A stretch of DNA of 64,000 nucleotides from WRAI01 sp031549605 (GTDB lineage: Bacteria > Bacillota > Clostridia > Oscillospirales > UBA929), in NCBI GenBank assembly GCA_031549605.1, contig JAVBPM010000031.1, positions 1 to 64,000 on the forward strand. Direction: 5' to 3'. A model generated the notes under the pieces. That model was given only the letters and a program-made list of their open reading frames with translations, was not told the origin of the DNA and did no database searches. The position numbers were made by a program, and so were the translations under genes. This document shows positions 17,069 to 25,398 of this stretch, one piece after another. The number at the start of each line of letters is the position of its first letter. Positions within the stretch are counted from its first letter, which is position 1.

Positions 17069-17797
17069 TTATTGAATAAACGGCTGTCCGCATTGCGTAC
17101 AGAACCGACTACCCGCTACAACCGTCCCACCGCAACGGGGGCACTGAACCATCGGCACCTTGGCGCTCGGCTTAATCAGCGCTATGACCTTCCATTCCAA
17201 GCAACAGAATACAGCTATGGCCACCCAGACAATCAGCGACAAAATGCTGCCCACACCGGCCGAGAAGTCGGGCATCGACGAGCCGCCGTACTGATCCATC
17301 AGAGACGACAACTGACCCAACGGGCTGCCTTGATACAGTAAATTGATAAAGCAGAGGTACAGCGCAAACAGCGCCGCGCCAAATGTCAGCCCCCGCTTAT
17401 TCTTGGCACCAAACAACACGCCGATAAACAGCAGCAGCGGCACCAACAGCTCCAGCATCGTGCGGAACGACGCATCAAAGGATAGCCTCTGAATCGTCGT
17501 ACCGAACATGGTATCAAAGCCGCTGAAGGTTTCACCGTCACCGCGGAACGACCACACGCTGAACGGTAAGAACAGAAACACCACCTGCAACAGCAGTAGT
17601 CCCATGACAATCAGCACATTCATGGAAAAACGGCTGGTCATCTGAGCGCTGACCTGCTTAACGTCAAAGGCAGGCGGCTGTATCGGCTGCGTCGGCTGCT
17701 GTTGCGCCGGAGGCGTCGCAGGCTGAGCCACTGCGGCCACTGTGCAGCTGCAAACCTGCCCGTCGGGCACCGGACGCCCGCATTTCGTACAAAACAT
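17069..17797 (-). CDS. Zinc-ribbon membrane protein, paralogue 1
   Basis: The 242-residue protein starts MFCTKCGRPVPDGQVCSC, a ribbon of spacing C-x2-C-x9-C-x-C. A Pro/Gln linker leads to SRFSMNVLIVMGLLLLQVVFLFLPF and three further hydrophobic segments. It ends with a second ribbon, CPRCGG then CTQCG. It is the first gene of the four-gene cluster. No enzymatic motif is seen, and a sensory or scaffold role would be speculation. Confidence 0.7.
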   Translation of the reverse strand: MFCTKCGRPVPDGQVCSCTVAAVAQPATPPAQQQPTQPIQPPAFDVKQVSAQMTSRFSMNVLIVMGLLLLQVVFLFLPFSVWSFRGDGETFSGFDTMFGTTIQRLSFDASFRTMLELLVPLLLFIGVLFGAKNKRGLTFGAALFALYLCFINLLYQGSPLGQLSSLMDQYGGSSMPDFSAGVGSILSLIVWVAIAVFCCLEWKVIALIKPSAKVPMVQCPRCGGTVVAGSRFCTQCGQPFIQ

Positions 17798-17877
17798 CTC
17801 GACATTCCCCCTATATCAATTCGGCAAAGCCGGTCATCGCAAAGCATGTCGTATGTAATTGCGCCGCATCTTGAGGC

Positions 17878-17906
17878 ATTATATCACAGAAGAAAGGTCT
17901 TGAAAA
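17878..17906 (-). promoter_or_regulatory. Probable promoter of the zinc-ribbon cluster
   Basis: On the minus strand TTTTCA (17906-17901), 17 bp, TATAAT (17883-17878). The -35 element lies inside the 3' end of rpe, so rpe transcription may run through it. Confidence 0.5.
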
Positions 17907-18529
17907 GCCTTTGTTATCGTGCCGTTCTTGGGAAACAAATTGGCGCCGACCACCAGCCACTCGGCACCGTGCGCCACGCACTGCGCGGCGTTATCGACAC
18001 CCACGTTGCCGTCGACCTCAATGATAAAATTCAGCCCCATCTGCTCCCGCAGCGCCACCAGCGTATCAAGGTTGGCCAGCGCCGATCCGATAAACTTCTG
18101 TCCGGCAAAGCCGGGCTCAACCGTCATGCACAGCACGAAATCGACATGCGGAAGCAGCGCGCGCAGCACGCCGGCATCGGTGCCCGGGCCGATGACAATA
18201 CCCGCCTTGCAGCCCATTTCTTTAATCTGATTGAGCAGCTTGATGGGGAACTTGACCGCCTCGTAGTGAACGGAAATGGCGTGGCACAGGCCCTTGAGCC
18301 GTGGCAAATACGGCCCGGGATTGTCCAGCATCAAATGCACGTCGAGTTGAATCGACGTGGCCTTGGCCATCGCCTCGATCGTGGCAAAGCCAATGGCAAG
18401 GTTAGGCACAAAGTGCCCGTCCATGACATCAATATGCAGCATCTGAATGCCGGCACGCTCCATTTCGGCCATGTCCCGCGCCAAATTCAGCGGGTCGGCA
18501 CACAGCATCGAGGGTAGAATAATGGCCAT
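17879..18529 (-). CDS. rpe: Ribulose-phosphate 3-epimerase family protein
   Basis: The 216-residue TIM barrel interconverts ribulose 5-phosphate and xylulose 5-phosphate. Metal ligands and catalytic positions are in HIDVMDGHFVPN, QLDVHLML and IEVDGNV; the phosphate loop region reads MTVEPGFAGQKF. Length is standard. The adjacent PfkB-type kinase 9 bases upstream raises the alternative that the pair handles another sugar phosphate, since rpe-like proteins include allulose and other pentulose epimerases. Confidence 0.85.
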   Translation of the reverse strand: MAIILPSMLCADPLNLARDMAEMERAGIQMLHIDVMDGHFVPNLAIGFATIEAMAKATSIQLDVHLMLDNPGPYLPRLKGLCHAISVHYEAVKFPIKLLNQIKEMGCKAGIVIGPGTDAGVLRALLPHVDFVLCMTVEPGFAGQKFIGSALANLDTLVALREQMGLNFIIEVDGNVGVDNAAQCVAHGAEWLVVGANLFPKNGTITKAFQDLSSVI

Positions 18530-18538
18530 ATGAGCCTC

Positions 18539-19423
18539 CTAAAAAGTAGTTGTGACGCGCTGGCTGTCAAACAGCGCCATCACCTGAGTCAGCTTGGGCA
18601 GTTGCAGCTGTTCGTTCGGCGGCCTAACGCACAGCGCACAGGCGCAGCCGGCAAACGCAGCTGCCTCACCGCAGTCGCGGCGCTGAGCATACCGCAACGT
18701 AAATGCGGCGGCAAAAACGTCGCCGGTGCCACTCACCGCCGCGATCGGATAGCGCACCACCCGCCCGTCGCGGCACAGCAGCGCGCCATGCTTTTCCGTC
18801 GTCACAACCACAGTCGGCGCGTAGCCGGCCAGCACATTCATCACCGTTTCGGTCTCGTTCGACCCCGTCAGACGCAGCGCCGTTAACTCATCGACCACCA
18901 GCACCGACACACCCGGCAGCTTGACCAGCCGACCCGGCAGCGTCGGGCGCAGCACCACAGGAACGGCCTTGGCCGCCGCCATATCCACCGACGCAGCCAC
19001 CGTTTCGTCCGGCAGCTCTGTCGTCAGCAGCAGCGCGTCCCAGCTGTTGGCCAGTGCGCGCGCCACCATATCAGGCGTCACCTTGGTGTTGGCACCGGCA
19101 CAGGCAACGGTGCGTGTGTACCCGTCGCTATCCCGCGTTGTCACCGTCATGGCAGTCGGCGCGTTGGACGCCAGCAGGTGGCGCGTATCAACCCGCGCGT
19201 CGCGCAATGTTTGCAACAGCATGCGCCCGTGCTCATCACCGCCGACGCAGCCGACGATGGCCGTCTGCGCCGCCAGCTTGCTGCAGGCAACGGCCAAGCC
19301 GACGCCCGAACCACCCGCCAAAAAGCCAACCGTTTCCGCCGGCACAGTCTCACCCACCGCCGGCGCGGCAACCACGCCGAGCCGTACATCACAGCTGATG
19401 CCGCCCGCGACCAGCACGCGCAT
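18539..19423 (-). CDS. PfkB-family sugar or nucleoside kinase
   Basis: This 294-residue ribokinase-like protein starts VLVAGGISCDVRLGVV and has the GGSGVGLAVACSKLAAQTAIVGCVGGDEHGR signature 1 region. The second signature, with the catalytic base, reads VSGTGDVFAAAF in place of the usual DTTGAGDAF; the catalytic Asp is kept but the leading D-T is lost. GGGAGG precedes the ATG. It shares an operon with the epimerase. Substrate unknown. Confidence 0.8.
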   Translation of the reverse strand: MRVLVAGGISCDVRLGVVAAPAVGETVPAETVGFLAGGSGVGLAVACSKLAAQTAIVGCVGGDEHGRMLLQTLRDARVDTRHLLASNAPTAMTVTTRDSDGYTRTVACAGANTKVTPDMVARALANSWDALLLTTELPDETVAASVDMAAAKAVPVVLRPTLPGRLVKLPGVSVLVVDELTALRLTGSNETETVMNVLAGYAPTVVVTTEKHGALLCRDGRVVRYPIAAVSGTGDVFAAAFTLRYAQRRDCGEAAAFAGCACALCVRPPNEQLQLPKLTQVMALFDSQRVTTTF

Positions 19424-19449
19424 GGTGAAACCTCCCTTAATTTCATTTT

Positions 19450-19478
19450 ATTATACGCCGAATGTTGGACATTTTCAA
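19450..19478 (-). promoter_or_regulatory. Sigma-A promoter of the pfkB-rpe pair
   Basis: On the minus strand TTGAAA (19478-19473), 17 bp, a perfect TATAAT (19455-19450). Confidence 0.75.
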
Positions 19479-19480
19479 CC

Positions 19481-19509
19481 TTGTCATAGAATATTCCCTG
19501 TGGTATATT
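19481..19509 (+). promoter_or_regulatory. Sigma-A promoter of the unknown gene and ilvE
   Basis: TTGTCA (19481-19486), 17 bp, TATATT (19504-19509). It stands back to back with the pfkB promoter. Confidence 0.7.
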
Positions 19510-19539
19510 GGATAAAACCACAAATAAGGGGTGCTTTCC

Positions 19540-20175
19540 GTGCTGATGGTCAAGCAACACGATGTCATGAACCTGCAAAACGCGCTGCGCGGCGCCCGCA
19601 ACCCCATGAACAGCTGGGAACGCAGCGACAGCTGCGCCGACGAAAACGGCAACTGGGTGCTGGGCCCCAACGACCTTGATTTGGCCAAGCGTCTCTGCCG
19701 TGCCGGCAGCGACCACCGCAAGTTTATGCGCCAGATTTTCGTCAGTGTTGACATTGTCGCGCCGCTCTACTGGTGGAAGGAGTTTGACACCTACAAGGTC
19801 GGCACGGTTGCCAACTCGACTTCAACCATGCACAAGCTGCACAGCAAGCCGTTTTCCCTCAACGATTTCAGCGTCGACCATATTGTCACCGAGCACATGT
19901 CGATTATGACCACACTGGTCGAGCAACTGGAGCTGCTGCGTTTGCAATATGTCAACGGCAGCAACAAGGACAAAGAGCTGTGGTATACCATTATACAGCT
20001 GTTGCCGTCGAGCTATAACCAGCTGCGCACCGTTTCGCTCAACTATGAGAATCTCTACAGCATCTACCGCTCGCGCAAAAACCACAAGCTGACCGAGTGG
20101 CACGCGCTGTGCCAGTGGATAGAGCGCCTGCCCTACGCGTCCGACCTGCTCATACCGGCTACATTGGAGGATTAA
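19540..20175 (+). CDS. Conserved hypothetical protein, possibly ThyX-like
   Basis: The 211-residue soluble protein has a striking central block, DHRKFMRQIFVSVDI followed by APLYWWKEFDTYKVGTVANS and TSTMHKL. I recall similar proteins in Clostridia and their phages, sometimes tied loosely to flavin-dependent thymidylate synthase. The ThyX signature RHRxxSxNxxSxRY is absent, so I do not assign that function. GTG at 19540 gives the best distance (8 bases) to the AAGGGG site; ATG at 19546 is also possible. It ends 2 bases before ilvE. Confidence 0.6.
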   Translation: MLMVKQHDVMNLQNALRGARNPMNSWERSDSCADENGNWVLGPNDLDLAKRLCRAGSDHRKFMRQIFVSVDIVAPLYWWKEFDTYKVGTVANSTSTMHKLHSKPFSLNDFSVDHIVTEHMSIMTTLVEQLELLRLQYVNGSNKDKELWYTIIQLLPSSYNQLRTVSLNYENLYSIYRSRKNHKLTEWHALCQWIERLPYASDLLIPATLED

Positions 20176-20177
20176 GC

Positions 20178-21239
20178 ATGAAGTTTTCCGTCACCAAAAC
20201 GACAACGCCCAAAGCCAAGCCCGACGCCGCAACGCTCGGCTTCGGCAAGTACTTTTCCGACCATATGCTCATCATCGACTACCACACCGGCAAGGGCTGG
20301 TACGACCCGCGCATTGTGCCCTACGCGCCCATTAGCCTTGACCCGGCCGCCATGGTGCTGCACTATGCGCAGGAGGTCTTTGAGGGCATGAAGGCCTACC
20401 CCACCGCCGACGGCGGCGTGCAGCTGTTCCGTCCGCTGGAAAACATTCGACGCCTCAACCGCTCGTGCGAGCGGCTGTGCATTGCGCCCATCGACGAGCA
20501 GCTGGCACTCGACGCCATTAAGGCGCTGATTGAGCTGGATGCCGACTGGGTGCCGCGCGCCGAGGGCACCAGCCTGTACATCCGACCCTTCATCATCGCC
20601 ACCGACGCGCACATCGGCGTGCGCGCCTCCGACCATTATCAATTCATGGTTATCTTGTCACCCGTTGGCGCTTACTATCCCGAAGGCATCAATCCGGTCA
20701 AAATCGTGCTGGAGTCCGAGGACGTCCGCGCCGTGCGCGGCGGCACCGGTCAGGCCAAGGCCGGCGGCAACTATGCCGCCACCATCCGCGCCCAATCCCG
20801 CGCGCAGGCCAAGGGCTACACACAGGTGCTGTGGCTTGACGGCGTTGAGCGCAAGTACATTGAAGAAGTCGGCACCATGAACATCTTCTTTGTCATCGGC
20901 GACGAGGTGGTCACGCCGGCACTCAACGGCAGCATCCTGCCCGGCATCACGCGCGATTCGGCCATTCAGCTGCTGCGCAAGTGGGGCTACACCGTCAACG
21001 AGCGCGACTTCAGCATCGACGAGCTGTTTGCCGCACAACGAGCCGGAACCCTGTCCGAATCCTTTGGCACCGGCACCGCAGCCGTCATCAGCCCCGTCGG
21101 CCTGTTCCACCACGCCGACACCGACTACGTTGTCGGCGACGGCAACATCGGCGCACTGGCAGCGCGGCTGCACGAGGCGCTGACCGGCATTCAATGGGGT
21201 CGCCTGCCCGACGATATGGGCTGGACGGACAAAATCTAA
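20178..21239 (+). CDS. ilvE: Branched-chain amino acid aminotransferase
   Basis: The 353-residue class IV PLP aminotransferase performs the last step of valine, leucine and isoleucine synthesis. LHYAQEVFEGMKAY, FRPLENIRRLNRSCERLCI, SLYIRPFIIAT, GGNYAATIRAQ and the PLP-lysine region VERKYIEEVGTMNIFFV are all typical of the long bacterial form. ATG at 20178 has GGAGG 8 bases upstream. It is co-transcribed with the upstream unknown gene and followed by a terminator. Confidence 0.94.
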   Translation: MKFSVTKTTTPKAKPDAATLGFGKYFSDHMLIIDYHTGKGWYDPRIVPYAPISLDPAAMVLHYAQEVFEGMKAYPTADGGVQLFRPLENIRRLNRSCERLCIAPIDEQLALDAIKALIELDADWVPRAEGTSLYIRPFIIATDAHIGVRASDHYQFMVILSPVGAYYPEGINPVKIVLESEDVRAVRGGTGQAKAGGNYAATIRAQSRAQAKGYTQVLWLDGVERKYIEEVGTMNIFFVIGDEVVTPALNGSILPGITRDSAIQLLRKWGYTVNERDFSIDELFAAQRAGTLSESFGTGTAAVISPVGLFHHADTDYVVGDGNIGALAARLHEALTGIQWGRLPDDMGWTDKI

Positions 21240-21252
21240 GCAAGATTTTTGC

Positions 21253-21287
21253 AAAGTCGGCAGAAAAGACTGTCGACTTTTCTTTTT
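21253..21287 (+). terminator. Terminator of ilvE
   Basis: An 11-bp stem with one G-T pair (AAAGTCGGCAG/CTGTCGACTTT) and a 6-base loop is followed by TCTTTTTG. Confidence 0.75.
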
Positions 21288-21299
21288 GTATGCTATACT
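21271..21299 (+). promoter_or_regulatory. Possible promoter of the deacetylase gene
   Basis: A good -10 (TATACT, 21294-21299) has a weak -35 (TGTCGA, 21271-21276) at 17 bp. The -35 lies inside the 3' arm of the ilvE terminator. Confidence 0.45.
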
Positions 21300-21344
21300 G
21301 TCGGCATGCACTTTACATAATTCTATCCAAATTGAGGTGTCACT

Positions 21345-22289
21345 ATGTACGCTGCGCCACAAGCCCCCAAAAAAAGCTCTAAGCTGCTGATTATTGCGCT
21401 GGCCGTACTGTTGCTGGCGGGCGGCGTTTATGCCGTCCTTACACTGACCGGCGACGACAACAGCGCCAAGCCGACCGCAACTGCCACGCCGACGCTGACG
21501 CCATCACCAACACCGGAACCCACACCCAGTCCGACGCCTTCACCGACGCCGGAACCGACACCCGAACCGACAGAAACACCCACGCCGTCACCCGAGCCAA
21601 CGCCATCGCCCGAGGTGTCGCCGACCGCCACCGCCACACCCAGCGGCCCGATGCCCACGCCGATGCCCACCGTCACGCTTGACCCCGAGGGCAAGTACAT
21701 CTGCCTCACGTTTGACGACGGTCCCAGCATCTACACGCCGCGTATTCTCGATGCCCTCAAGGCCAGCGGCGCGAAAGCCACCTTTTTCATGCTGGGCGAG
21801 CGCATTGAGGAGTTTCCCGAGCTGGTCTGCCGTATTCGCGACGAGGGACACGAGCTGGCCAACCACACCTGGGATCACCGCCAGATGACAGCGCTGTCGC
21901 TGGATAAAAACCGCGAAGAAATTGACAGCACCGCCGACGCCATTGAAAAGGTCAGCGGCGTGCGACCCCAGCTGGTGCGTCCGCCGTACGGCTCCATGAA
22001 GAAAAAGCTGGCCGCCGACCTCGACCAGCGCATGATACTGTGGGATGTTGACCCGCAGGACTGGAAGTACCACGACGCCCAGCACGTTATCAGCGAGGTT
22101 AAAAAGCAGTCGTCCAACCGCTCAATCGTGTTGTCGCACGACTTGTACGAAACGACAGCCGCCGCCTTTGAAACGCTGATTCCGTGGTTTAAGGAGCAGG
22201 GCTACACCTTTGTCACCGTCAGCGAGCTGCTGGCCATACAAGAGGCGCGCGGCAAAAGCGTGCCCTACATCTACCCCGTTTGGGGCTAA
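21345..22289 (+). CDS. Membrane-anchored polysaccharide deacetylase (NodB domain)
   Basis: The 314-residue protein has an N-terminal membrane anchor (about residues 14-34), a Thr/Pro/Glu-rich linker (about 40-110) and a NodB domain. All five NodB motifs are seen: TFDDGPS, NHTWDH, RPPYG, WDVDPQDW and ILSHD-like IVLSHDLYE. Such carbohydrate esterase 4 enzymes remove N- or O-acetyl groups from peptidoglycan or surface glycans outside the cell. GAGGTG precedes the ATG. Length and layout match Clostridial PgdA-like proteins. Confidence 0.9.
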   Translation: MYAAPQAPKKSSKLLIIALAVLLLAGGVYAVLTLTGDDNSAKPTATATPTLTPSPTPEPTPSPTPSPTPEPTPEPTETPTPSPEPTPSPEVSPTATATPSGPMPTPMPTVTLDPEGKYICLTFDDGPSIYTPRILDALKASGAKATFFMLGERIEEFPELVCRIRDEGHELANHTWDHRQMTALSLDKNREEIDSTADAIEKVSGVRPQLVRPPYGSMKKKLAADLDQRMILWDVDPQDWKYHDAQHVISEVKKQSSNRSIVLSHDLYETTAAAFETLIPWFKEQGYTFVTVSELLAIQEARGKSVPYIYPVWG

Positions 22290-22306
22290 TCTACGCATAA
22301 TCCAGA

Positions 22307-22341
22307 GCGCACGGCACGTTGTCGCGTGCCGTGCGCCTTTT
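22307..22341 (+). terminator. Terminator between deacetylase and ABC transporter genes
   Basis: A 12-bp perfect GC-rich stem (GCGCACGGCACG and its complement) with a 6-base loop is followed by CTTTT. It ends 19 bases before the next ATG, and no promoter is visible between. Confidence 0.75.
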
Positions 22342-22360
22342 ACAACACAGGAGTGACGCC

Positions 22361-24121
22361 ATGAAACCCATCGACTACCAACAACCCAGCAAGCTGCGCA
22401 TCTTCACCGCCTTCTACCGGCCTCACGCGCGGCTGTTTGCCCTTGACATGGGCTGCGCGACCGCCATCGCGCTAATTGACCTCGTCTTTCCGCTGGCGTC
22501 GCGCTACGCGCTCAACAACCTGCTGCCCAACAGCATTTACAGCACGTTTTTTGTACTCATGGGCAGCCTGCTGGCCATGTATCTGCTGCGCGGCGTGCTC
22601 AACTACATTGTCACCTACTGGGGTCACACGCTGGGCGTGCGCATGGAGGCCAATATGCGGCGCGATTTGTTCTCACACCTGCAATCGCTGCCTTTTACCT
22701 TTTACGACAAGCACCGCACCGGCCAGCTGATGAGCCGCGTGACCACCGATTTGTTTGAAATCACCGAGCTGGCGCACCACGGCCCCGAGGATTTGTTTTT
22801 ATCCATCATCACGCTGGTCGGGTCGTTTGCCGTGCTGTTCACCATCCACTGGCAGCTGGCACTGGTGCTGCTCTGTCTCGTGCCGCTGGCGCTGCTGTTC
22901 ACCATTTCCCAGCGCCGCCGCATGTCGGGCAGCTCGCGCAAGGTCAAGGAGCGCATGGCGGCCATCAACGCCGACATCGAGTCGGCCATCTCCGGCGCGC
23001 GCGTTGCCAAGGCCTTTACCAACGAGGACTACGAAATCGAGCGCTTTGCCGTCGGCAACGAGCAATTCAAGACGGCCAAGGGCGGCTTTTACAGTTCCAT
23101 GGCGCTCTTTCACAGCGGCATTGAGTTGATGGCCAACGTCTTTAACGTGCTGGTCGTAGCCGTCGGCGGCTGGTTTATGATGCGCGGCAGCATGGACATC
23201 AACGATTTGGTCGTGTTTATCCTCTATGTGTCCACCTTCCTGTCGCCCATCCGGCGGCTGACCGCCTTTGTCGAGCAGTACGCCACCGGCATGGCCGGCT
23301 TCTCGCGCTTTCTCGAATTGATGCGCATTCAGCCCGACATCACCGACACGTCCGACGCCACCACGTTGTCCGCCGTACAGGGTCGCATCGACTTCAACGA
23401 CGTCACCTTTGCCTATGATGAATCACAAAACGTGCTTGAACACTTGTCGCTGCACGTTGAACCGGGCAAAATGCTGGCACTGGTCGGCCCGTCGGGCGCG
23501 GGCAAAACCACGCTCTGCCACCTCATTCCGCGCTTTTACGACAGCACCAGCGGCACGATTACCATCGACGGCCACGACATTCGTGGTGTCACACTGCGCA
23601 GCCTGCGGCAAAACGTCGGTATCGTGTCGCAGGAGGTCTTTCTCTTTGCCGGCACGGTGCGCGAAAACATCGCCTACGGCCGTGTCGACGCCACCGAGTC
23701 AGAGATTGTCGACGCCGCCAAGCGCGCCGAGATTTACGAAAGCATTCTTGAAATGCCCGACGGCCTCGACACCTACGTCGGCGAGCGCGGCATGCGCCTG
23801 TCGGGCGGCCAAAAGCAGCGCATCGCCATTGCGCGCATTTTCCTCAAAAACCCGCCCATCCTACTGCTGGACGAAGCCACCAGCGCGCTTGACACCGTAA
23901 CCGAACGGCGCATTCAGGCCAGCTTCGATCAGCTGGCCAAGGGCCGCACCACCTTTGTCATCGCGCACCGTTTGTCCACCGTCGAACGCGCCGACGAAAT
24001 CATCTACATTGACAAGCAGGGCATCCGCGAACGCGGCACGCACCAACAACTGATGGCCGCCGACGGGCTGTACGCGGCACTGCAGCGCAGCCACCCTGCC
24101 GAAAAGGAGAATGACGCATGA
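22361..24121 (+). CDS. ABC transporter, fused permease and ATP-binding protein
   Basis: The 586-residue half-transporter of the exporter type has six predicted membrane helices in the first 320 residues, with the SLPFTFYDKHRTGQLMSRVTTD coupling region, and a C-terminal ATPase. Walker A is GPSGAGKTT, the signature is LSGGQKQR, Walker B is ILLLDEATSALD and the switch is IAHRLSTV. The substrate (lipid, peptide or drug) cannot be inferred. CAGGAG precedes the ATG. It overlaps the GH3 gene by 4 bases (ATGA), so the two form an operon. Confidence 0.9.
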   Translation: MKPIDYQQPSKLRIFTAFYRPHARLFALDMGCATAIALIDLVFPLASRYALNNLLPNSIYSTFFVLMGSLLAMYLLRGVLNYIVTYWGHTLGVRMEANMRRDLFSHLQSLPFTFYDKHRTGQLMSRVTTDLFEITELAHHGPEDLFLSIITLVGSFAVLFTIHWQLALVLLCLVPLALLFTISQRRRMSGSSRKVKERMAAINADIESAISGARVAKAFTNEDYEIERFAVGNEQFKTAKGGFYSSMALFHSGIELMANVFNVLVVAVGGWFMMRGSMDINDLVVFILYVSTFLSPIRRLTAFVEQYATGMAGFSRFLELMRIQPDITDTSDATTLSAVQGRIDFNDVTFAYDESQNVLEHLSLHVEPGKMLALVGPSGAGKTTLCHLIPRFYDSTSGTITIDGHDIRGVTLRSLRQNVGIVSQEVFLFAGTVRENIAYGRVDATESEIVDAAKRAEIYESILEMPDGLDTYVGERGMRLSGGQKQRIAIARIFLKNPPILLLDEATSALDTVTERRIQASFDQLAKGRTTFVIAHRLSTVERADEIIYIDKQGIRERGTHQQLMAADGLYAALQRSHPAEKENDA

Positions 24122-25341
24122 CGAAAAAACTGTTGCCGCTGCTACTGGCGGTACTGCTGCTCACCTCGTGCAGCCTGTTCGACACCGAAACGGCCACCGT
24201 CGCGCCGACAACCGCCGCGCAAACACCCGATGGCGAGCCGACATTGCCGCCCCATGACGACAACCCCACCGCACTGCCCGATCCCACCGACGCGCCACTA
24301 TCGCGCGCCGACGAGCTGTTGTCCGACATGGATTTGGAGGCCAAAGTGCGCCAACTCTTCTTCATCACGCTGGGTGACCGCAGCTCCACCGCCTACGCGC
24401 AGCCGAGCGACACCGTTTCGAGCTTTGTCGATGAGACGCAGGCGGGCGGCTACATTCTGTTTCCCCACAACATCTCAACGCGCGAGGGCACGCGTGCGCT
24501 GACCGACGCTGTCAAGCAGGGCAGCGCGATCACCCCGTTTATCGGCATTGACGAGGAGGGCGGGCTGGTCAGCCGGCTGTACTCGGCCAAGCTGCCCGGC
24601 TACAAGCAGCAGCCCAAGGCGGCCACCATCGGCGCGTCGGGCGACACGGCGCAAGCCTACACCGTCGGCGACACCATCGGCTCAACGCTAGCCGAGCTGG
24701 GCATTACCGTTGACTTCGCGCCCGATGCCGATGTGCTGACCGAGCCTAAGAACACCGTCATCGGCAGCCGCAGCTTTGGCAGTGACCCGCAGCTGGTTTC
24801 GGAAATGGTGTCCTTCTATAGCAAGGGTTTGCGCGACAACGGCGTGCTTTACACGCCCAAGCACTTTCCCGGCCACGGCGGCACGGTGGGCGACTCACAC
24901 AACGGCTTTGTCAGCATCGCCTACGACGAAGACCACCTCAACAGCGTCGAATACGTCCCGTTTAAGCGCGCTATTGCCGAAAACACGCCCTTTATTCTGG
25001 TCGGCCACATCACCGACATGACGGTTGACCCCAGCGGACTGCCGGCCACGTTGTCGCCCTACTTTATCACCGAGGTACTGCGCGGCCAGCTCGGCTTTGA
25101 CGGGCTAATCATCACCGACGCCATGGACATGGGCGCTATCGTCGAAAACTACGACGTCGGCGGCTCGGCCGTCATGGCCTTGCAGGCCGGTATTGATATT
25201 TTACTGATGCCACAGGACTTTGACGCCGCCCTGAGCGCAGTGCTCGACGCCGTGGACAACGGCAAGCTGACTGAACAGCGCATTGACGAGTCGGTGCGCC
25301 GCATCCTGCAAACCAAGCTCGACGCCGGCATTATCTCCTAG
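24118..25341 (+). CDS. Glycoside hydrolase family 3 lipoprotein (beta-N-acetylhexosaminidase, NagZ-like)
   Basis: The 407-residue lipoprotein has signal LLPLLLAVLLLTSC with the lipobox cysteine at 18 and a Thr/Pro-rich spacer up to about residue 58. The GH3 barrel shows YILFPHN, IGIDEEGGLVSRL, the NagZ-type KHFPGHG-x5-SH catalytic loop and the nucleophile motif ITDAMDMGAI. Such enzymes release N-acetylglucosamine from muropeptides outside the cell. Translationally coupled to the ABC exporter. Confidence 0.9.
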   Translation: MTKKLLPLLLAVLLLTSCSLFDTETATVAPTTAAQTPDGEPTLPPHDDNPTALPDPTDAPLSRADELLSDMDLEAKVRQLFFITLGDRSSTAYAQPSDTVSSFVDETQAGGYILFPHNISTREGTRALTDAVKQGSAITPFIGIDEEGGLVSRLYSAKLPGYKQQPKAATIGASGDTAQAYTVGDTIGSTLAELGITVDFAPDADVLTEPKNTVIGSRSFGSDPQLVSEMVSFYSKGLRDNGVLYTPKHFPGHGGTVGDSHNGFVSIAYDEDHLNSVEYVPFKRAIAENTPFILVGHITDMTVDPSGLPATLSPYFITEVLRGQLGFDGLIITDAMDMGAIVENYDVGGSAVMALQAGIDILLMPQDFDAALSAVLDAVDNGKLTEQRIDESVRRILQTKLDAGIIS

Positions 25342-25352
25342 CGGCCAGCATA

Positions 25353-25392
25353 AAAAAAGCTGCTCCGACGCTTTCGTCGGAGCAGCTTTTTT
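25353..25392. terminator. Bidirectional terminator
   Basis: An 18-bp stem (AAAAAAGCTGCTCCGACG and its complement) with a 4-base loop lies between the converging GH3 and oxidoreductase genes. Confidence 0.9.
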
Positions 25393-25398
25393 GTAATT

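Noticed and set aside
19540..20175. Naming the gene thyX.
   Set aside because: The flavin-dependent thymidylate synthase signature is missing; only a vague resemblance remains.
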